Positions 17,088 to 25,516 of a DNA stretch of 64,000 nucleotides are shown here, one piece after another. The stretch is from contig JAFGDK010000012.1 of NCBI GenBank assembly GCA_016932165.1, forward strand, positions 37,029 to 101,028. Reading direction: 5' to 3'. The translations under genes and the position numbers were made by a program. Each line of letters starts with the position of its first letter. Position 1 is the first letter of the stretch. The notes under the pieces are model-generated. The model was not told where the DNA came from and ran no database searches. It worked only from the letters and a program-made list of their open reading frames with translations. The stretch is from Anaerolineales bacterium (GTDB lineage: Bacteria > Chloroflexota > Anaerolineae > Anaerolineales > UBA11579).

Positions 17088-18406
17088 CCCCTTCACAATC
17101 AATTTCAGAGCAGGAACTGCAGAAGATCATCGACTCGGCCAAAAGGCTGGGGGTTGAATTGGATGAGGCTGACGCCATCCAATGGCTGACCGCTGCCGCG
17201 GCAGCAGGCGCAGATGAGGTCTCAGTGGATATCAGAACCGGCACGTTTGGCCACAAGATCACCATGCTGGATTTTAGCCCAGAGGAACTGGCTCACTTTC
17301 GCAAGATCGGCAAGCTGGTGGAATTTGATGACATCCCTGGCAAAGTAGAAACTGCGCTGGCGCTTTCGGGCTCAGCGGCGCAATCCAAGATCCAAACTTA
17401 CCCGGGGGACGCTGATTTCTTTGAGCGGGTCAACATCTACGGCGACACCCACCAGGAGGCCTGCCTGATCCTGGCAAAGATCATGCGGGATAAAGCACTG
17501 AGCACCTACAAAGGCGATACCTACGAGCTGATCGAGGTCAAATTTGGCAGTTATCCCTATGATCTAATCCGAGGGGATAAACTAATGCAAGCTGGCAGCC
17601 CGATCTCTTGGTCGTCAGCGGATGTTAAACGCGGCTTTTTTGAAGCCAAAACCCCGGACGGCGCTCCCAAACAGATCAACTGGGAAGATGTGGCGGATGA
17701 CCCAGGCTGGTGCAAGCTCGACTGGGTGGTGGTAGACCCTGTCCGCCGCACGCTGGTGAACGCCAGCAATATGCTGGATGTCACCTGGGAGGCACCAGAC
17801 GGCTCAATCACCCCGCTGGATGGTTACCTGGATGGCTTCTTCCAGGAAGTCTACTTGGAGGCTGACTCAATCCCGATCTTCAGCAAACTGGTCAAAAACA
17901 TCTCCGGCGACGCCCTCGATCATTACGTCAGCCAGCTGCAAAGTGAGGTCAAGAAATACACTACCAAGGATATCAACTACGGCAAAGCAGCCAAACGGAT
18001 GTACAACATCTTCCGGCTGACCGGTAAATATGCCGAGGCAGCTTATCTGCGGGAACTCTTTGATGAACCCGCTACGCTGCTCTACCAGGTTTGGTCACTG
18101 ATCCGCACGATTGATGACTGCTTCCAGCCTGAATCCTCGATCACCGGCGATATGCTCCTCTCCCAGACGGACAGCCTGATCTTGGCTGTGACCCGCGTGC
18201 TGGAGGGTGTCGAGGAAGAGGAGATTGTGCGCATGCTGCTGCGCCTGCGAGACCTGCTTTATGAAGATGTCAACAGCGGCGAACTTTCCCCGCAGGCAGA
18301 GGCTGCCCGAGCAGAGGTGATTAACCTGGTGAACAACTTTTTCTATGAAAAACTAACCGGGGTGGAGGAAATTAAAACCTTTATGGATGGTCTCGCAGCG
18401 AGCTGA
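17084..18406 (+). CDS. Predicted nucleotidyltransferase-fold protein
   Basis: 440-aa protein I cannot assign to a named family. Residues 95-112 read SGSAAQSKIQTYPGDADF. This fits the polymerase-beta-type nucleotidyltransferase pattern hG[GS]-x(9-13)-[DE]h[DE]h with G96-S97 and D109-A-D111. A third carboxylate later in the chain is likely but not identified. Beyond residue 270 the sequence is helical. The ATGA overlap with the exonuclease gene suggests coupled synthesis, so a nucleic-acid-modifying pair is plausible. Confidence 0.7.
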   Translation: MTPSQSISEQELQKIIDSAKRLGVELDEADAIQWLTAAAAAGADEVSVDIRTGTFGHKITMLDFSPEELAHFRKIGKLVEFDDIPGKVETALALSGSAAQSKIQTYPGDADFFERVNIYGDTHQEACLILAKIMRDKALSTYKGDTYELIEVKFGSYPYDLIRGDKLMQAGSPISWSSADVKRGFFEAKTPDGAPKQINWEDVADDPGWCKLDWVVVDPVRRTLVNASNMLDVTWEAPDGSITPLDGYLDGFFQEVYLEADSIPIFSKLVKNISGDALDHYVSQLQSEVKKYTTKDINYGKAAKRMYNIFRLTGKYAEAAYLRELFDEPATLLYQVWSLIRTIDDCFQPESSITGDMLLSQTDSLILAVTRVLEGVEEEEIVRMLLRLRDLLYEDVNSGELSPQAEAARAEVINLVNNFFYEKLTGVEEIKTFMDGLAAS

Positions 18407-18435
18407 ACAAAAGCGAGACCCTTAGAATTTTTTTG

Positions 18436-18464
18436 GGTTCTCGATTGCCGGGCAATCGAGAACC
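18436..18464. repeat. Perfect 13-bp inverted repeat with a 3-nt loop
   Basis: GGTTCTCGATTGC / GCAATCGAGAACC separated by CGG, 30 bp after the preceding stop. No T-run follows on either strand. It may be a factor-dependent terminator or an RNA 3'-end stabiliser. Confidence 0.6.
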
Positions 18465-18523
18465 AACTGCAACAGTATTTACTGGAATCAATCTGACTGC
18501 CGAAATGGTGCCTGCTTTTAGGC

Positions 18524-18529
18524 TATAAT
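18524..18529 (+). promoter_or_regulatory. -10 box of a pyrFE promoter
   Basis: A consensus TATAAT lies 36 bases before the pyrFE start codon. No convincing -35 box is visible. Confidence 0.4.
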
Positions 18530-18565
18530 AGCTCCAGAATTAGGTTTAAAAGACTAGGAGGAAGC

Positions 18566-19981
18566 ATGTCCTTTATCTCCAGACTTGAAGAACGCGCCCG
18601 CCAGATTGATTCCCTGTTGTGTGTGGGACTTGATGCCCACCCTGAAGACTTGCCGGAATCCAGCCCTGAAAACGCCCTCCTCTTCTGCCAGGAGCTGGTC
18701 GCCCAGACAGCCGATGTTGCCCTGGCCTTCAAACCAAATATCGCCTACTTCGAGCGCTTTGGCGGCCCTGGCCTGGAGGCGCTCAGGACCCTGATCGAAT
18801 CTATCCCTGAAGAGATCCCGGTCATCCTGGATGCCAAGCGGGGCGACGTATCTCCCACAGCAGATGCCTATGCTGAAGCGATGTTCCAGACTTTGGGCGC
18901 CCAGGCTGTCACCATAAATCCTTATTTTGGCGAAGATTCCATCACCCCATATCTTGAAAACCCGGAGCACGGTGTATTCTTAGTAATTAAGACCTCTAAT
19001 CCCGGATCCGCAGATATCCAGAATATCCCGATGATCTCCGGACAGCCGATCTACCAGCACCTCGCTTCACTTTCCAGGAACTGGAACCAGAACAACAACA
19101 TCGGTCTGACAGTCGGGGCCACCGACCCGGGTGCAATCAGGCGGGTAAGAACTGCTGCCCCCACGACCTGGATCCTCAGCCCCGGCATTGATCCAGATGG
19201 TAACAACCTGGAAAAAGTGCTCAGGGCTGGAATTCGCACGGACGGATTAGGGATGATGATTTCAATCTCCAGGGGAATCTCCCAAGCAGACAATCCCGGC
19301 GAAGCCGCCCGGAATTATGTAGAGAAGATCAACCTCCTTCGTAGCAAGTGGTCCGACACTGCACCCGTGAAGGATAGGCACAACTACTACGCACTGGCCT
19401 CAGCCCTGTTCCAACACGGTTGCATTCAATTTGGTGATTTTACGATTGATAATGGGGTCTATTCCCCCATTTTCATAGACCTTCGCATCCTCCCCAGTCT
19501 GCCGCGCCTGCTATTCCAGGTTGCCAGCGCTTACCAGCCTTTGCTAGAAAGCCTGACATTCGACCGCCTGGCTGTAATTCCGTATACCGGACTGCCCATC
19601 GGAACAGCTGTCAGCCTGCAGGGGGATTACTCCATGATCTACCCGCGTAAGGAAGCCCAACCAGGGGAGCTAGAGTCACACATTGAAGGCATCTTCAACC
19701 CTGGTGAAAGGGCAGTGGTGATCGATGACATGGCAACCACGGGAATCACCAAATTTGCGATCATAGATAACTTACGGCAGCAGGATGTTGAGGTAGAAGA
19801 TATCGTGGTGTTGATTGACCGCGAATCAGGCGCCAACCAGAAGCTGGTCAACTCCGGGTACCGTTTGCATGCTGTCTTCACCCTAAGCAAGCTATGTGAA
19901 ACGCTGCGTGAACAAGGCCATATCTCAGCCGACCAGGAAGCAGAGGTGCTAAAATTCATCCAGCAGACCAAATCCCCCTGA
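18566..19981 (+). CDS. pyrFE: Bifunctional orotidine-5'-phosphate decarboxylase / orotate phosphoribosyltransferase
   Basis: 471-aa fusion catalysing the last two steps of UMP synthesis. The PyrF half (residues 1 to about 270) is the longer type-2 decarboxylase with LCVGLDAHP and the catalytic LDAKRGD. The PyrE half (from about 275) has IQFGDFTIDNGVYSP and the PRPP-binding VVIDDMATTG. The order is decarboxylase first, opposite to animal UMP synthase. AGGAGGAAG precedes the ATG. It is followed 13 bp later by purB, joining pyrimidine and purine synthesis. Confidence 0.93.
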   Translation: MSFISRLEERARQIDSLLCVGLDAHPEDLPESSPENALLFCQELVAQTADVALAFKPNIAYFERFGGPGLEALRTLIESIPEEIPVILDAKRGDVSPTADAYAEAMFQTLGAQAVTINPYFGEDSITPYLENPEHGVFLVIKTSNPGSADIQNIPMISGQPIYQHLASLSRNWNQNNNIGLTVGATDPGAIRRVRTAAPTTWILSPGIDPDGNNLEKVLRAGIRTDGLGMMISISRGISQADNPGEAARNYVEKINLLRSKWSDTAPVKDRHNYYALASALFQHGCIQFGDFTIDNGVYSPIFIDLRILPSLPRLLFQVASAYQPLLESLTFDRLAVIPYTGLPIGTAVSLQGDYSMIYPRKEAQPGELESHIEGIFNPGERAVVIDDMATTGITKFAIIDNLRQQDVEVEDIVVLIDRESGANQKLVNSGYRLHAVFTLSKLCETLREQGHISADQEAEVLKFIQQTKSP

Positions 19982-19994
19982 CGGAAAAAATCTA

Positions 19995-21386
19995 ATGGAC
20001 TTCAGCAAGTACCAATCCCCATTCACCTGGCGTTACGGCTCAGAGGAAATGCGCACAATTTGGAGTGAGGAAAATAAGCGGCACATCTGGCGCAAATTGT
20101 GGGTTGCATTGGCAGAAATCCAGGCAGAATACGGGATCACCAGCCAAGCGCAGGTCCAGGATTTGATCGACCACGCAAATCAGATCAATATCGCGCGTGC
20201 GCTGGAAATTGAGGCAGAGATCCACCACGACCTGATGGCTGAGATCAAAACCTTTGCCGAACAATGCCCGGTTGGCGGCGGAATTATCCACCTGGGGGCG
20301 ACATCGATGGATATCATCGACAACGCCGACGCCCTCCGGGTGCAGCAATCCTTGATCATCATCAAGGCCCAACTGGAAGGGCTGATCACCTCACTGCTGG
20401 ATAAAGTCGAGACATATGCCGCCACTCCGATGATTGCCATGACCCATATCCAACCAGCTGAACCCTCCACGCTAGGCTACCGTCTGGCAATGTACGCCCA
20501 GGATTTGCTGGCAGACTGGGAACAGATCAGCAATGTGGCAGAAAACTACAAAGCCAAAGGATTCAAAGGGGCAGTTGGGACAGCAGCAGCCTACACAGAC
20601 CTGATCGGTTTGGAGAACATTTCTGGCTTCGAATCAAAATTGAGCCAGAAATTAGGAATTGAGTTCTTCCCTGTCACCACCCAAACCTACCCGCGTAAAC
20701 AGGATTTGCATCTAATCAACACCTTGGCCTCCTTGGGCGCCAGCCTGTATAAATTCGCCTTCGATCTGCGGATATTGCAGTCGCCGCCCTTTGGGGAGCT
20801 CTCCGAGCCATTCAAGGAAAAACAGGTGGGCTCATCGGCAATGCCTTTCAAACGCAACCCGATCAACGCTGAGAAGCTCAATTCACTGGGCCGACTGCTG
20901 GCCCAAATGCCGCGCACCGCCTGGGATAACGCGGCCCACTCCCTGCTGGAACGCACCCTGGATGACAGCGCCAACCGCCGGATTCTGCTGCCCGAAACAT
21001 TTTTACTGTCGGATGAAATGCTGCGGGTCACGAGGCGGGTGGTCGATGGGCTGGAGGTTAACCAAAATTCGATCCGCAAAAACCTTGAAACCTATGCCCC
21101 CTTTGCCGCCACAGAAAGAGTCTTGATAGCCGCGGTCAAAAACGGGGCAGACAGACAGGAGATCCATGAAGTGTTGCGCCAGCACTCCCTCAAAGCCTGG
21201 GACGCTGTTCAACAAGGAAAACCAAATCCGCTCAGTCAGATCATAGCCGCTGATGAACACCTGAAAACATTCCTTGATGTTGCAGAGATCACAGCGCTGA
21301 TGGATGCCGGCTCACACACCGGGATCGCTGAGAGCCGGGCCAGAGATCTGGCAAAACGGGGGAGACACATCTTGGAGATTGACTGA
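19995..21386 (+). CDS. purB: Adenylosuccinate lyase
   Basis: 463-aa fumarase/aspartase-superfamily enzyme that splits SAICAR and adenylosuccinate in purine synthesis. The signature loop GSSAMPFKRNPINAEK is intact, with the catalytic serine in SS. GATSMDIIDNAD and TQTYPRKQD are also family motifs. The start follows a weak GGAAAAA site. The bacterial PurB length (430-470) fits. Confidence 0.93.
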   Translation: MDFSKYQSPFTWRYGSEEMRTIWSEENKRHIWRKLWVALAEIQAEYGITSQAQVQDLIDHANQINIARALEIEAEIHHDLMAEIKTFAEQCPVGGGIIHLGATSMDIIDNADALRVQQSLIIIKAQLEGLITSLLDKVETYAATPMIAMTHIQPAEPSTLGYRLAMYAQDLLADWEQISNVAENYKAKGFKGAVGTAAAYTDLIGLENISGFESKLSQKLGIEFFPVTTQTYPRKQDLHLINTLASLGASLYKFAFDLRILQSPPFGELSEPFKEKQVGSSAMPFKRNPINAEKLNSLGRLLAQMPRTAWDNAAHSLLERTLDDSANRRILLPETFLLSDEMLRVTRRVVDGLEVNQNSIRKNLETYAPFAATERVLIAAVKNGADRQEIHEVLRQHSLKAWDAVQQGKPNPLSQIIAADEHLKTFLDVAEITALMDAGSHTGIAESRARDLAKRGRHILEID

Positions 21387-21513
21387 TCGCCTCATATCTT
21401 CAAACAGGCAAACCGGAAAATTCCTTAGTAAATCGAAACAAAAGAAGGTTCCCAATAGCTGGCAGCGATTCGCGAGCGCAGCTTGTTCGAAGCCATAATT
21501 AATCATGGAAATT

Positions 21514-21543
21514 TTGAGGGGATTTTTCAAACGGATGTAAAAT
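21514..21543 (+). promoter_or_regulatory. Candidate promoter of the DUF3592 gene
   Basis: TTGAGG (21514-21519) and TAAAAT (21538-21543), spacer 18, about 32 bases before the start codon. Confidence 0.4.
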
Positions 21544-21575
21544 ATCATTGAGACATATCTAATCAGGAGGAAACC

Positions 21576-22076
21576 ATGACGAATTTAACCGGGCTAATCT
21601 GTGGCGGAGGACTGGTACTCGCCCTATTCATTGGCGGCGGGGTGGTGATCTTTTTCGGGATTAAGAACCGCAAGAAGGCCGAAGCCAGCAATGCATGGCC
21701 GAGCGCAGGCGGGATGATCACGGCAACCTGGATCGAGGAAAATACCGATCATGACGAGGACGGATATTCCTCTACCACCTATACGCCAAAATGGGAATAT
21801 AAATACCAAGTGGGCGGGTATGAGTACACCAGCCAGAAAATCTCGTTCGGAGGGGTGACCGGGTATGGACGCCGCAAAAGAGCCCAAGAAGAGCTGGACA
21901 AATTCCCGGCCAACAGCCAGGTGCGCGTGTATTATGACCCCAACGATCCCAACCAATCCGTCTTGATCAAGGGTACCAAAGGAACCATGTTGGGCATCAT
22001 CATCGGCGTGATCTTGATCCTGGTATCGATCATTATTGCCTGTGTTGGAGGGGTTTCTCTAATTTCCAATCTATAG
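21576..22076 (+). CDS. DUF3592-type membrane protein
   Basis: 166 aa with one transmembrane helix at each end (about 5-28 and 138-162) around a soluble domain. The domain has the DUF3592 look: WPSAGGMITATWIE near the start, then RAQEELDKFPANSQVRVYYDPNDPNQSVL. The function of this widespread domain is unknown. AGGAGGAAA precedes the ATG. It stands alone between purB and another small membrane protein. Confidence 0.75.
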   Translation: MTNLTGLICGGGLVLALFIGGGVVIFFGIKNRKKAEASNAWPSAGGMITATWIEENTDHDEDGYSSTTYTPKWEYKYQVGGYEYTSQKISFGGVTGYGRRKRAQEELDKFPANSQVRVYYDPNDPNQSVLIKGTKGTMLGIIIGVILILVSIIIACVGGVSLISNL

Positions 22077-22332
22077 TGTAAATAGCATGTTGCCGTTTAA
22101 AGATGGCTTAAATGGGGGCAGGCGAAATGCCTGAAAATTGAAAATATCATCCGACTGCCAGAATTCAACCCAATGGCTGAATTGTACAACTACGCGGCCG
22201 CCCTGATCGGGCTGCGGTCTAAAACCGCCCCCTGCAGGTAGAACCAATTTTCGCCCACCCCCATAACTGGCAAAAATCCCCAATTCACGGTATCTTTAAC
22301 CCATTGGGAATCGGTATCAAAAGGATCTGGCG

Positions 22333-22644
22333 ATGAAAAACTTCGGAAACATGCTCACAGGATTGATGATCAGCACATTTGCCTATGTGGCGGTTCTTTT
22401 TCTGGGGATTGCAGCCGGCTATCTCTTGGGATATGAATACCAATCCCAAGAGGTGCTCGAAATCGGGCTGGATTTCCTGGCAGTCAATGTGATCGCCGGT
22501 ATGCTGGGGGGATATCTCGGCGGGTCAAGCCGGGGATTCAACGGCGCGCTGACCGGCGGGTTGATCGCCGGGGTGCTGGCTGCAGCTGCCAGACTGCTGC
22601 TGGTCTATTTCGGGCCGGGAGGGATTGCCACCCTCCCTTTGTAA
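22333..22644 (+). CDS. Small integral membrane protein
   Basis: 103-aa hydrophobic protein with three predicted membrane helices (about 8-32, 46-64 and 70-95) rich in glycine, including GGYLGGSSRGFNGALTGG. I do not recognise a family. AAAGGAT lies nine bases before the ATG. The 256 bases upstream contain no gene I can support. Confidence 0.6.
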   Translation: MKNFGNMLTGLMISTFAYVAVLFLGIAAGYLLGYEYQSQEVLEIGLDFLAVNVIAGMLGGYLGGSSRGFNGALTGGLIAGVLAAAARLLLVYFGPGGIATLPL

Positions 22645-22675
22645 ACTAACAAGGCCAATTTCATCTGAGCGCCAG

Positions 22676-22712
22676 GAGGGTTCCCGGTGATGAATCACAC
22701 GGAGGACCCTCC
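22676..22712 (+). terminator. Probable hairpin terminator
   Basis: GGAGGGT (22676-22682) pairs with ACCCTCC (22706-22712), extended inward by TCC/GGA. A modest T-rich stretch follows (actactttta). Confidence 0.4.
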
Positions 22713-22831
22713 ACTACTTTTAATCCAAAGATTCTGGGACCAAACCTTTGAATCAGCGCCTGCTCGATCGATTGAATTGGATAGGTGAAGTTTGCTCTGA
22801 AACCATGCATCGTGCAGCTTGCAAATGCAGG

Positions 22832-23395
22832 TCAGCCTGCGGCTATTTTTTCCAATACCAGCTTGGTCAGCAGTGCATCATCCTTAGCGCGGTGGGCGTT
22901 CGGTTCGGGGATGTTGAAATATCGCCCGGCAAATTCCAGCTTATGCCATCTGAATTGGCCCGGCTCCCGTCCTGGTGTGCCGAAATAACGGGCAAACAAT
23001 TCCATCACGCAGAAATCGTCCGCCAGCGGGTACTGCCAGGGAATTCCGCCAAGGCCGCAGGATTGGCGGAGGAGACGCAAGTCAAATTCGGCGTTGTAAA
23101 ACCCGGCCACCCGGCCTTTACAGATTGCCGCAACCGCAGGCCAGACCTGCTTCCAGTTAGGCGCAAAGGCCACTGTGGCGTCAGTGATGCCGTGGATCCG
23201 GCTGGCGCCCAGCGGGATTGAGTTGTTCGGTTTGACCAGGCTCTGATACAACAGGCTGCCATCCGTATTAAGGATGGCAATTTCAACCAGGGTATCAAAA
23301 TCTTCAAAGCCAGTGGTTTCGGTGTCAATATAAATGGGGTCCATCGCCAGCATAGCCCTGGCAATTCGAACGGCTTGTTCCCTGTGTTTTTCCAT
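22832..23395 (-). CDS. DnaQ-like 3'-5' exonuclease
   Basis: 187-aa DEDDh exonuclease with IDTETTG (Exo I), AGFYNAEFDLRLL (Exo II) and HRAKDDALLTKLVLEKI (Exo III). It is unrelated in detail to the exonuclease at 16.5 kb. It starts 9 bp after the FAH-family gene and ends the rpiR operon. Substrate unknown. Confidence 0.82.
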   Translation of the reverse strand: MEKHREQAVRIARAMLAMDPIYIDTETTGFEDFDTLVEIAILNTDGSLLYQSLVKPNNSIPLGASRIHGITDATVAFAPNWKQVWPAVAAICKGRVAGFYNAEFDLRLLRQSCGLGGIPWQYPLADDFCVMELFARYFGTPGREPGQFRWHKLEFAGRYFNIPEPNAHRAKDDALLTKLVLEKIAAG

Positions 23396-23404
23396 CCAAT
23401 CCTC

Positions 23405-24175
23405 CTAACGACGGGGTTCTTTCCCAACCGGGTTGCGCAGCTCTCCCAGCCGCTCAATGCTGACAGAGACCACATCTCCGGGTACAAGCGGGCTGACCCC
23501 AGCTGGCGTTCCGGTTAGAATCAGGTCTCCGGGTTCCAGGGTCATAATTGAACTGATGTAAACCAGCAGGGTAGAAATGGGGAAGACCATGTCACGGGTA
23601 GGTGCCATCTGGCGCAGATCTTCATTGACATACACTGAGAGCATCGAATCGACCGGGTTGAAATCTGTATCGATCCAGGGGCCAACCGGACAAAAGGTGT
23701 CAAATCCCTTGCCGCGCGTCCACTGGCCGTCTTTGCGCTGCAAGTCTCGGGCGGTGACATCGTTGGCGATCGTGTATCCAAAGACGATCTTCATGGCTTC
23801 ATCCGGCTGCAGCCAGCGGCCGCGTTTGCCCACCACCACTGCCAGTTCCCCTTCGTGTTCCACCTGCTGGGATTGGGGCGGCAGCAGAATAGTCTCTCCC
23901 GGACCAATCACCGATGATGGCGGTTTGAGGAAAATAAGGGGGTATTCCGGCACTTCAGCGTCATGTTCGGCAGCATGAGCGGCGTAGTTGCGTCCCACGC
24001 AGATGATCTTTCCAGGCTGGACAGGTGTGAGCAGATCCACTTCAGCCAGGGGGATGTCAGCTTCCATCCGCTGGTATTCATCAAAGATGCTGCCCTTTAC
24101 CAGGCCGATCTTATCTTCATATATCCAGCCAGACTGCACCAGCCCCGCCTGGTCACGGAAACAGATAAATCTCAT
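23405..24175 (-). CDS. Fumarylacetoacetate hydrolase family protein
   Basis: 256-aa FAH-family enzyme, which hydrolyses or decarboxylates 2-keto-acyl compounds (acylpyruvates, oxaloacetate, catechol-pathway products). Motifs are ICVGRNYAAHAAEHD, the metal-binding EHEGELAVVVGK, NDVTARDLQ, KGFDTFCPVGPW and LTGTPAGV. The N-terminal domain is short, as in acylpyruvase-type members. It lies between an RpiR regulator and an exonuclease; the regulator probably reads a sugar- or keto-acid-related signal. Confidence 0.88.
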   Translation of the reverse strand: MRFICFRDQAGLVQSGWIYEDKIGLVKGSIFDEYQRMEADIPLAEVDLLTPVQPGKIICVGRNYAAHAAEHDAEVPEYPLIFLKPPSSVIGPGETILLPPQSQQVEHEGELAVVVGKRGRWLQPDEAMKIVFGYTIANDVTARDLQRKDGQWTRGKGFDTFCPVGPWIDTDFNPVDSMLSVYVNEDLRQMAPTRDMVFPISTLLVYISSIMTLEPGDLILTGTPAGVSPLVPGDVVSVSIERLGELRNPVGKEPRR

Positions 24176-24203
24176 CTCTTATACTCCTGAATTTTCAGAG
24201 GGG

Positions 24204-25040
24204 TTACCGGCTGCCAGAACTGATCCGCTCAAACACAGCTTCAATGGCGGCATCTTTTCCGGCAAAACGGTCTTGATATTTCCACCGCAAGGCTTCTGCC
24301 AGGGTGTAGACAACCATATCAACAGCGACAACGGCCATACTGATTTCAGCCTGAGTCTGAGCGGCAAGAATAACGTCGGCTTCCAGGGCAGATTGATGGG
24401 ATGCCGCGCCAACGATAGCAGCGGTATCGATGCCCATACTATCTGCTTCTGCCAGGGCGCGGGCAATAAAAGGGCTGGCCCCAGCCACATCCACGGCGAT
24501 GACCAGATCTTCACGGCTGGCGGTCAACATTGTGCGGGCCAGGTCAACCACTCCAGGCTGGACGATCGAGACCATAAAACCGCCTTGCTCAAGCAGGTTG
24601 AGCAGGTTATAAGCAGCCACCTGCCCCAACCCGTCGGGGACAATGATCACCCGGCGGGAAGTGCCGATTTTCTTCACCAGCCGGCCAACCGCGTCGACAT
24701 CCAGCAATTTGCCAACGCGCTGAACGGCTGCCTGCATTTTGTCAATCGTGTTCATTACCACGCCAGAGAAGGTGTTTGGGTCTGCCGCCTGCGCTGGTCT
24801 GAACAGGAGATCCTGTTTGACCTTTTCTTTGATCTCAGACTGGAGTTGGGGGAAACCGTCATAGCCCAAACGCTGGGCGAAGCGGACCACGGTGGCCGCG
24901 TCAACATCTACCTGATGGGCCAACTCGGTGGCGGTCATCAAAGCTGCCTGTACGTAGTTGTCCAGAAGATAATCAGCCAGGCGCGAGAAACTTTTGGACA
25001 TCTTGGACCGATGCTCGCGGATAAGGTCTTCGTACGACAT
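24204..25040 (-). CDS. RpiR-family transcriptional regulator
   Basis: 278 aa. The N-terminal HTH_6 domain includes MTATELAHQVDVDAATVVRF and AQRLGYDGFPQLQSEIKE. The C-terminal SIS (sugar isomerase) domain (about 125-260) usually binds phosphosugars. It heads the operon with the FAH-family hydrolase and the exonuclease. The start is the ATG at 25040, 6 nt from a -10 box. Confidence 0.88.
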   Translation of the reverse strand: MSYEDLIREHRSKMSKSFSRLADYLLDNYVQAALMTATELAHQVDVDAATVVRFAQRLGYDGFPQLQSEIKEKVKQDLLFRPAQAADPNTFSGVVMNTIDKMQAAVQRVGKLLDVDAVGRLVKKIGTSRRVIIVPDGLGQVAAYNLLNLLEQGGFMVSIVQPGVVDLARTMLTASREDLVIAVDVAGASPFIARALAEADSMGIDTAAIVGAASHQSALEADVILAAQTQAEISMAVVAVDMVVYTLAEALRWKYQDRFAGKDAAIEAVFERISSGSR

Positions 25041-25046
25041 ACAAAC

Positions 25047-25075
25047 AATATAGCATACTTATAAGTGAATGGCAA
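25047..25075 (-). promoter_or_regulatory. Promoter of rpiR, predicted leaderless
   Basis: TTGCCA (25070-25075), a 17-nt spacer and TATATT (25047-25052) on the minus strand, with 6 nt to the ATG. Confidence 0.65.
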
Positions 25076-25218
25076 ATTTCTTTGCATTGAAAAACCGTGA
25101 CAGGGTTGGTGATAAAGTTTGCGAGAATGTTAGCTCCATAAACCATTGTCAGTAGGCAGGGCATCGTCCCGAATAGTATGTACAGTTTGAATCCTGCCTG
25201 CTGATCACTACTTCCTAC

Positions 25219-25247
25219 TTACTGCTCCCAACTATCTGCGGTATAAT
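25219..25247 (+). promoter_or_regulatory. Promoter of tRNA-Val
   Basis: TATAAT (25242-25247) with TTACTG 17 bases upstream (25219-25224); the tRNA begins 17 nt after the -10 box. Confidence 0.6.
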
Positions 25248-25264
25248 ATGCCCTGCTCAAGTTA

Positions 25265-25338
25265 GGGCGCGTAGCTCAGTTGGTTAGAGCGCTTCGCTTA
25301 CACCGAAGAGGTCGTGAGTTCGAGTCTCTCCGCGCCCA
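25265..25338 (+). tRNA. tRNA-Val (anticodon TAC)
   Basis: Cloverleaf read by eye: acceptor GGGCGCG/CGCGCCC is perfect, D-arm GCTC/GAGC, and the anticodon arm CTTCG-CTTACAC-CGAAG has TAC at the anticodon. The T-arm GTGAG-TTCGAGT-CTCTC has one T-T mismatch in its second pair. CCA is not encoded. An intrinsic terminator follows. Confidence 0.93.
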
Positions 25339-25346
25339 CACATGCA

Positions 25347-25372
25347 AAAGTCGCTTGAAAAAGCGACTTTTT
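25347..25372 (+). terminator. Terminator of tRNA-Val
   Basis: AAAGTCGCTT / AAGCGACTTT with a GAAA tetraloop and a T-tract. Confidence 0.85.
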
Positions 25373-25379
25373 GCTTATA

Positions 25380-25415
25380 GGAGAATCAGGAGTGCGTTCT
25401 CACTCCTGATTCTCC
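25380..25415. repeat. Perfect 15-bp inverted repeat
   Basis: GGAGAATCAGGAGTG / CACTCCTGATTCTCC with a 6-nt loop, about 100 bp beyond the 3' end of the leftward regulator gene. No T-run follows on either strand. Confidence 0.65.
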
Positions 25416-25516
25416 ACAAGAACCTCTCAATGCTGGGGAACTCTCTTCTATGCTGAAGTTTGAGAATCGGGTGAGAGAAAAAATTTAAGGATAAGTGCAG
25501 CATAGATCGTTTCGTT

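Noticed and set aside
23988..25064. A 358-codon + frame opposite the FAH-family and RpiR genes
   Set aside because: The minus-strand genes have clear domain motifs, a promoter and good starts; the + frame does not resemble any protein.
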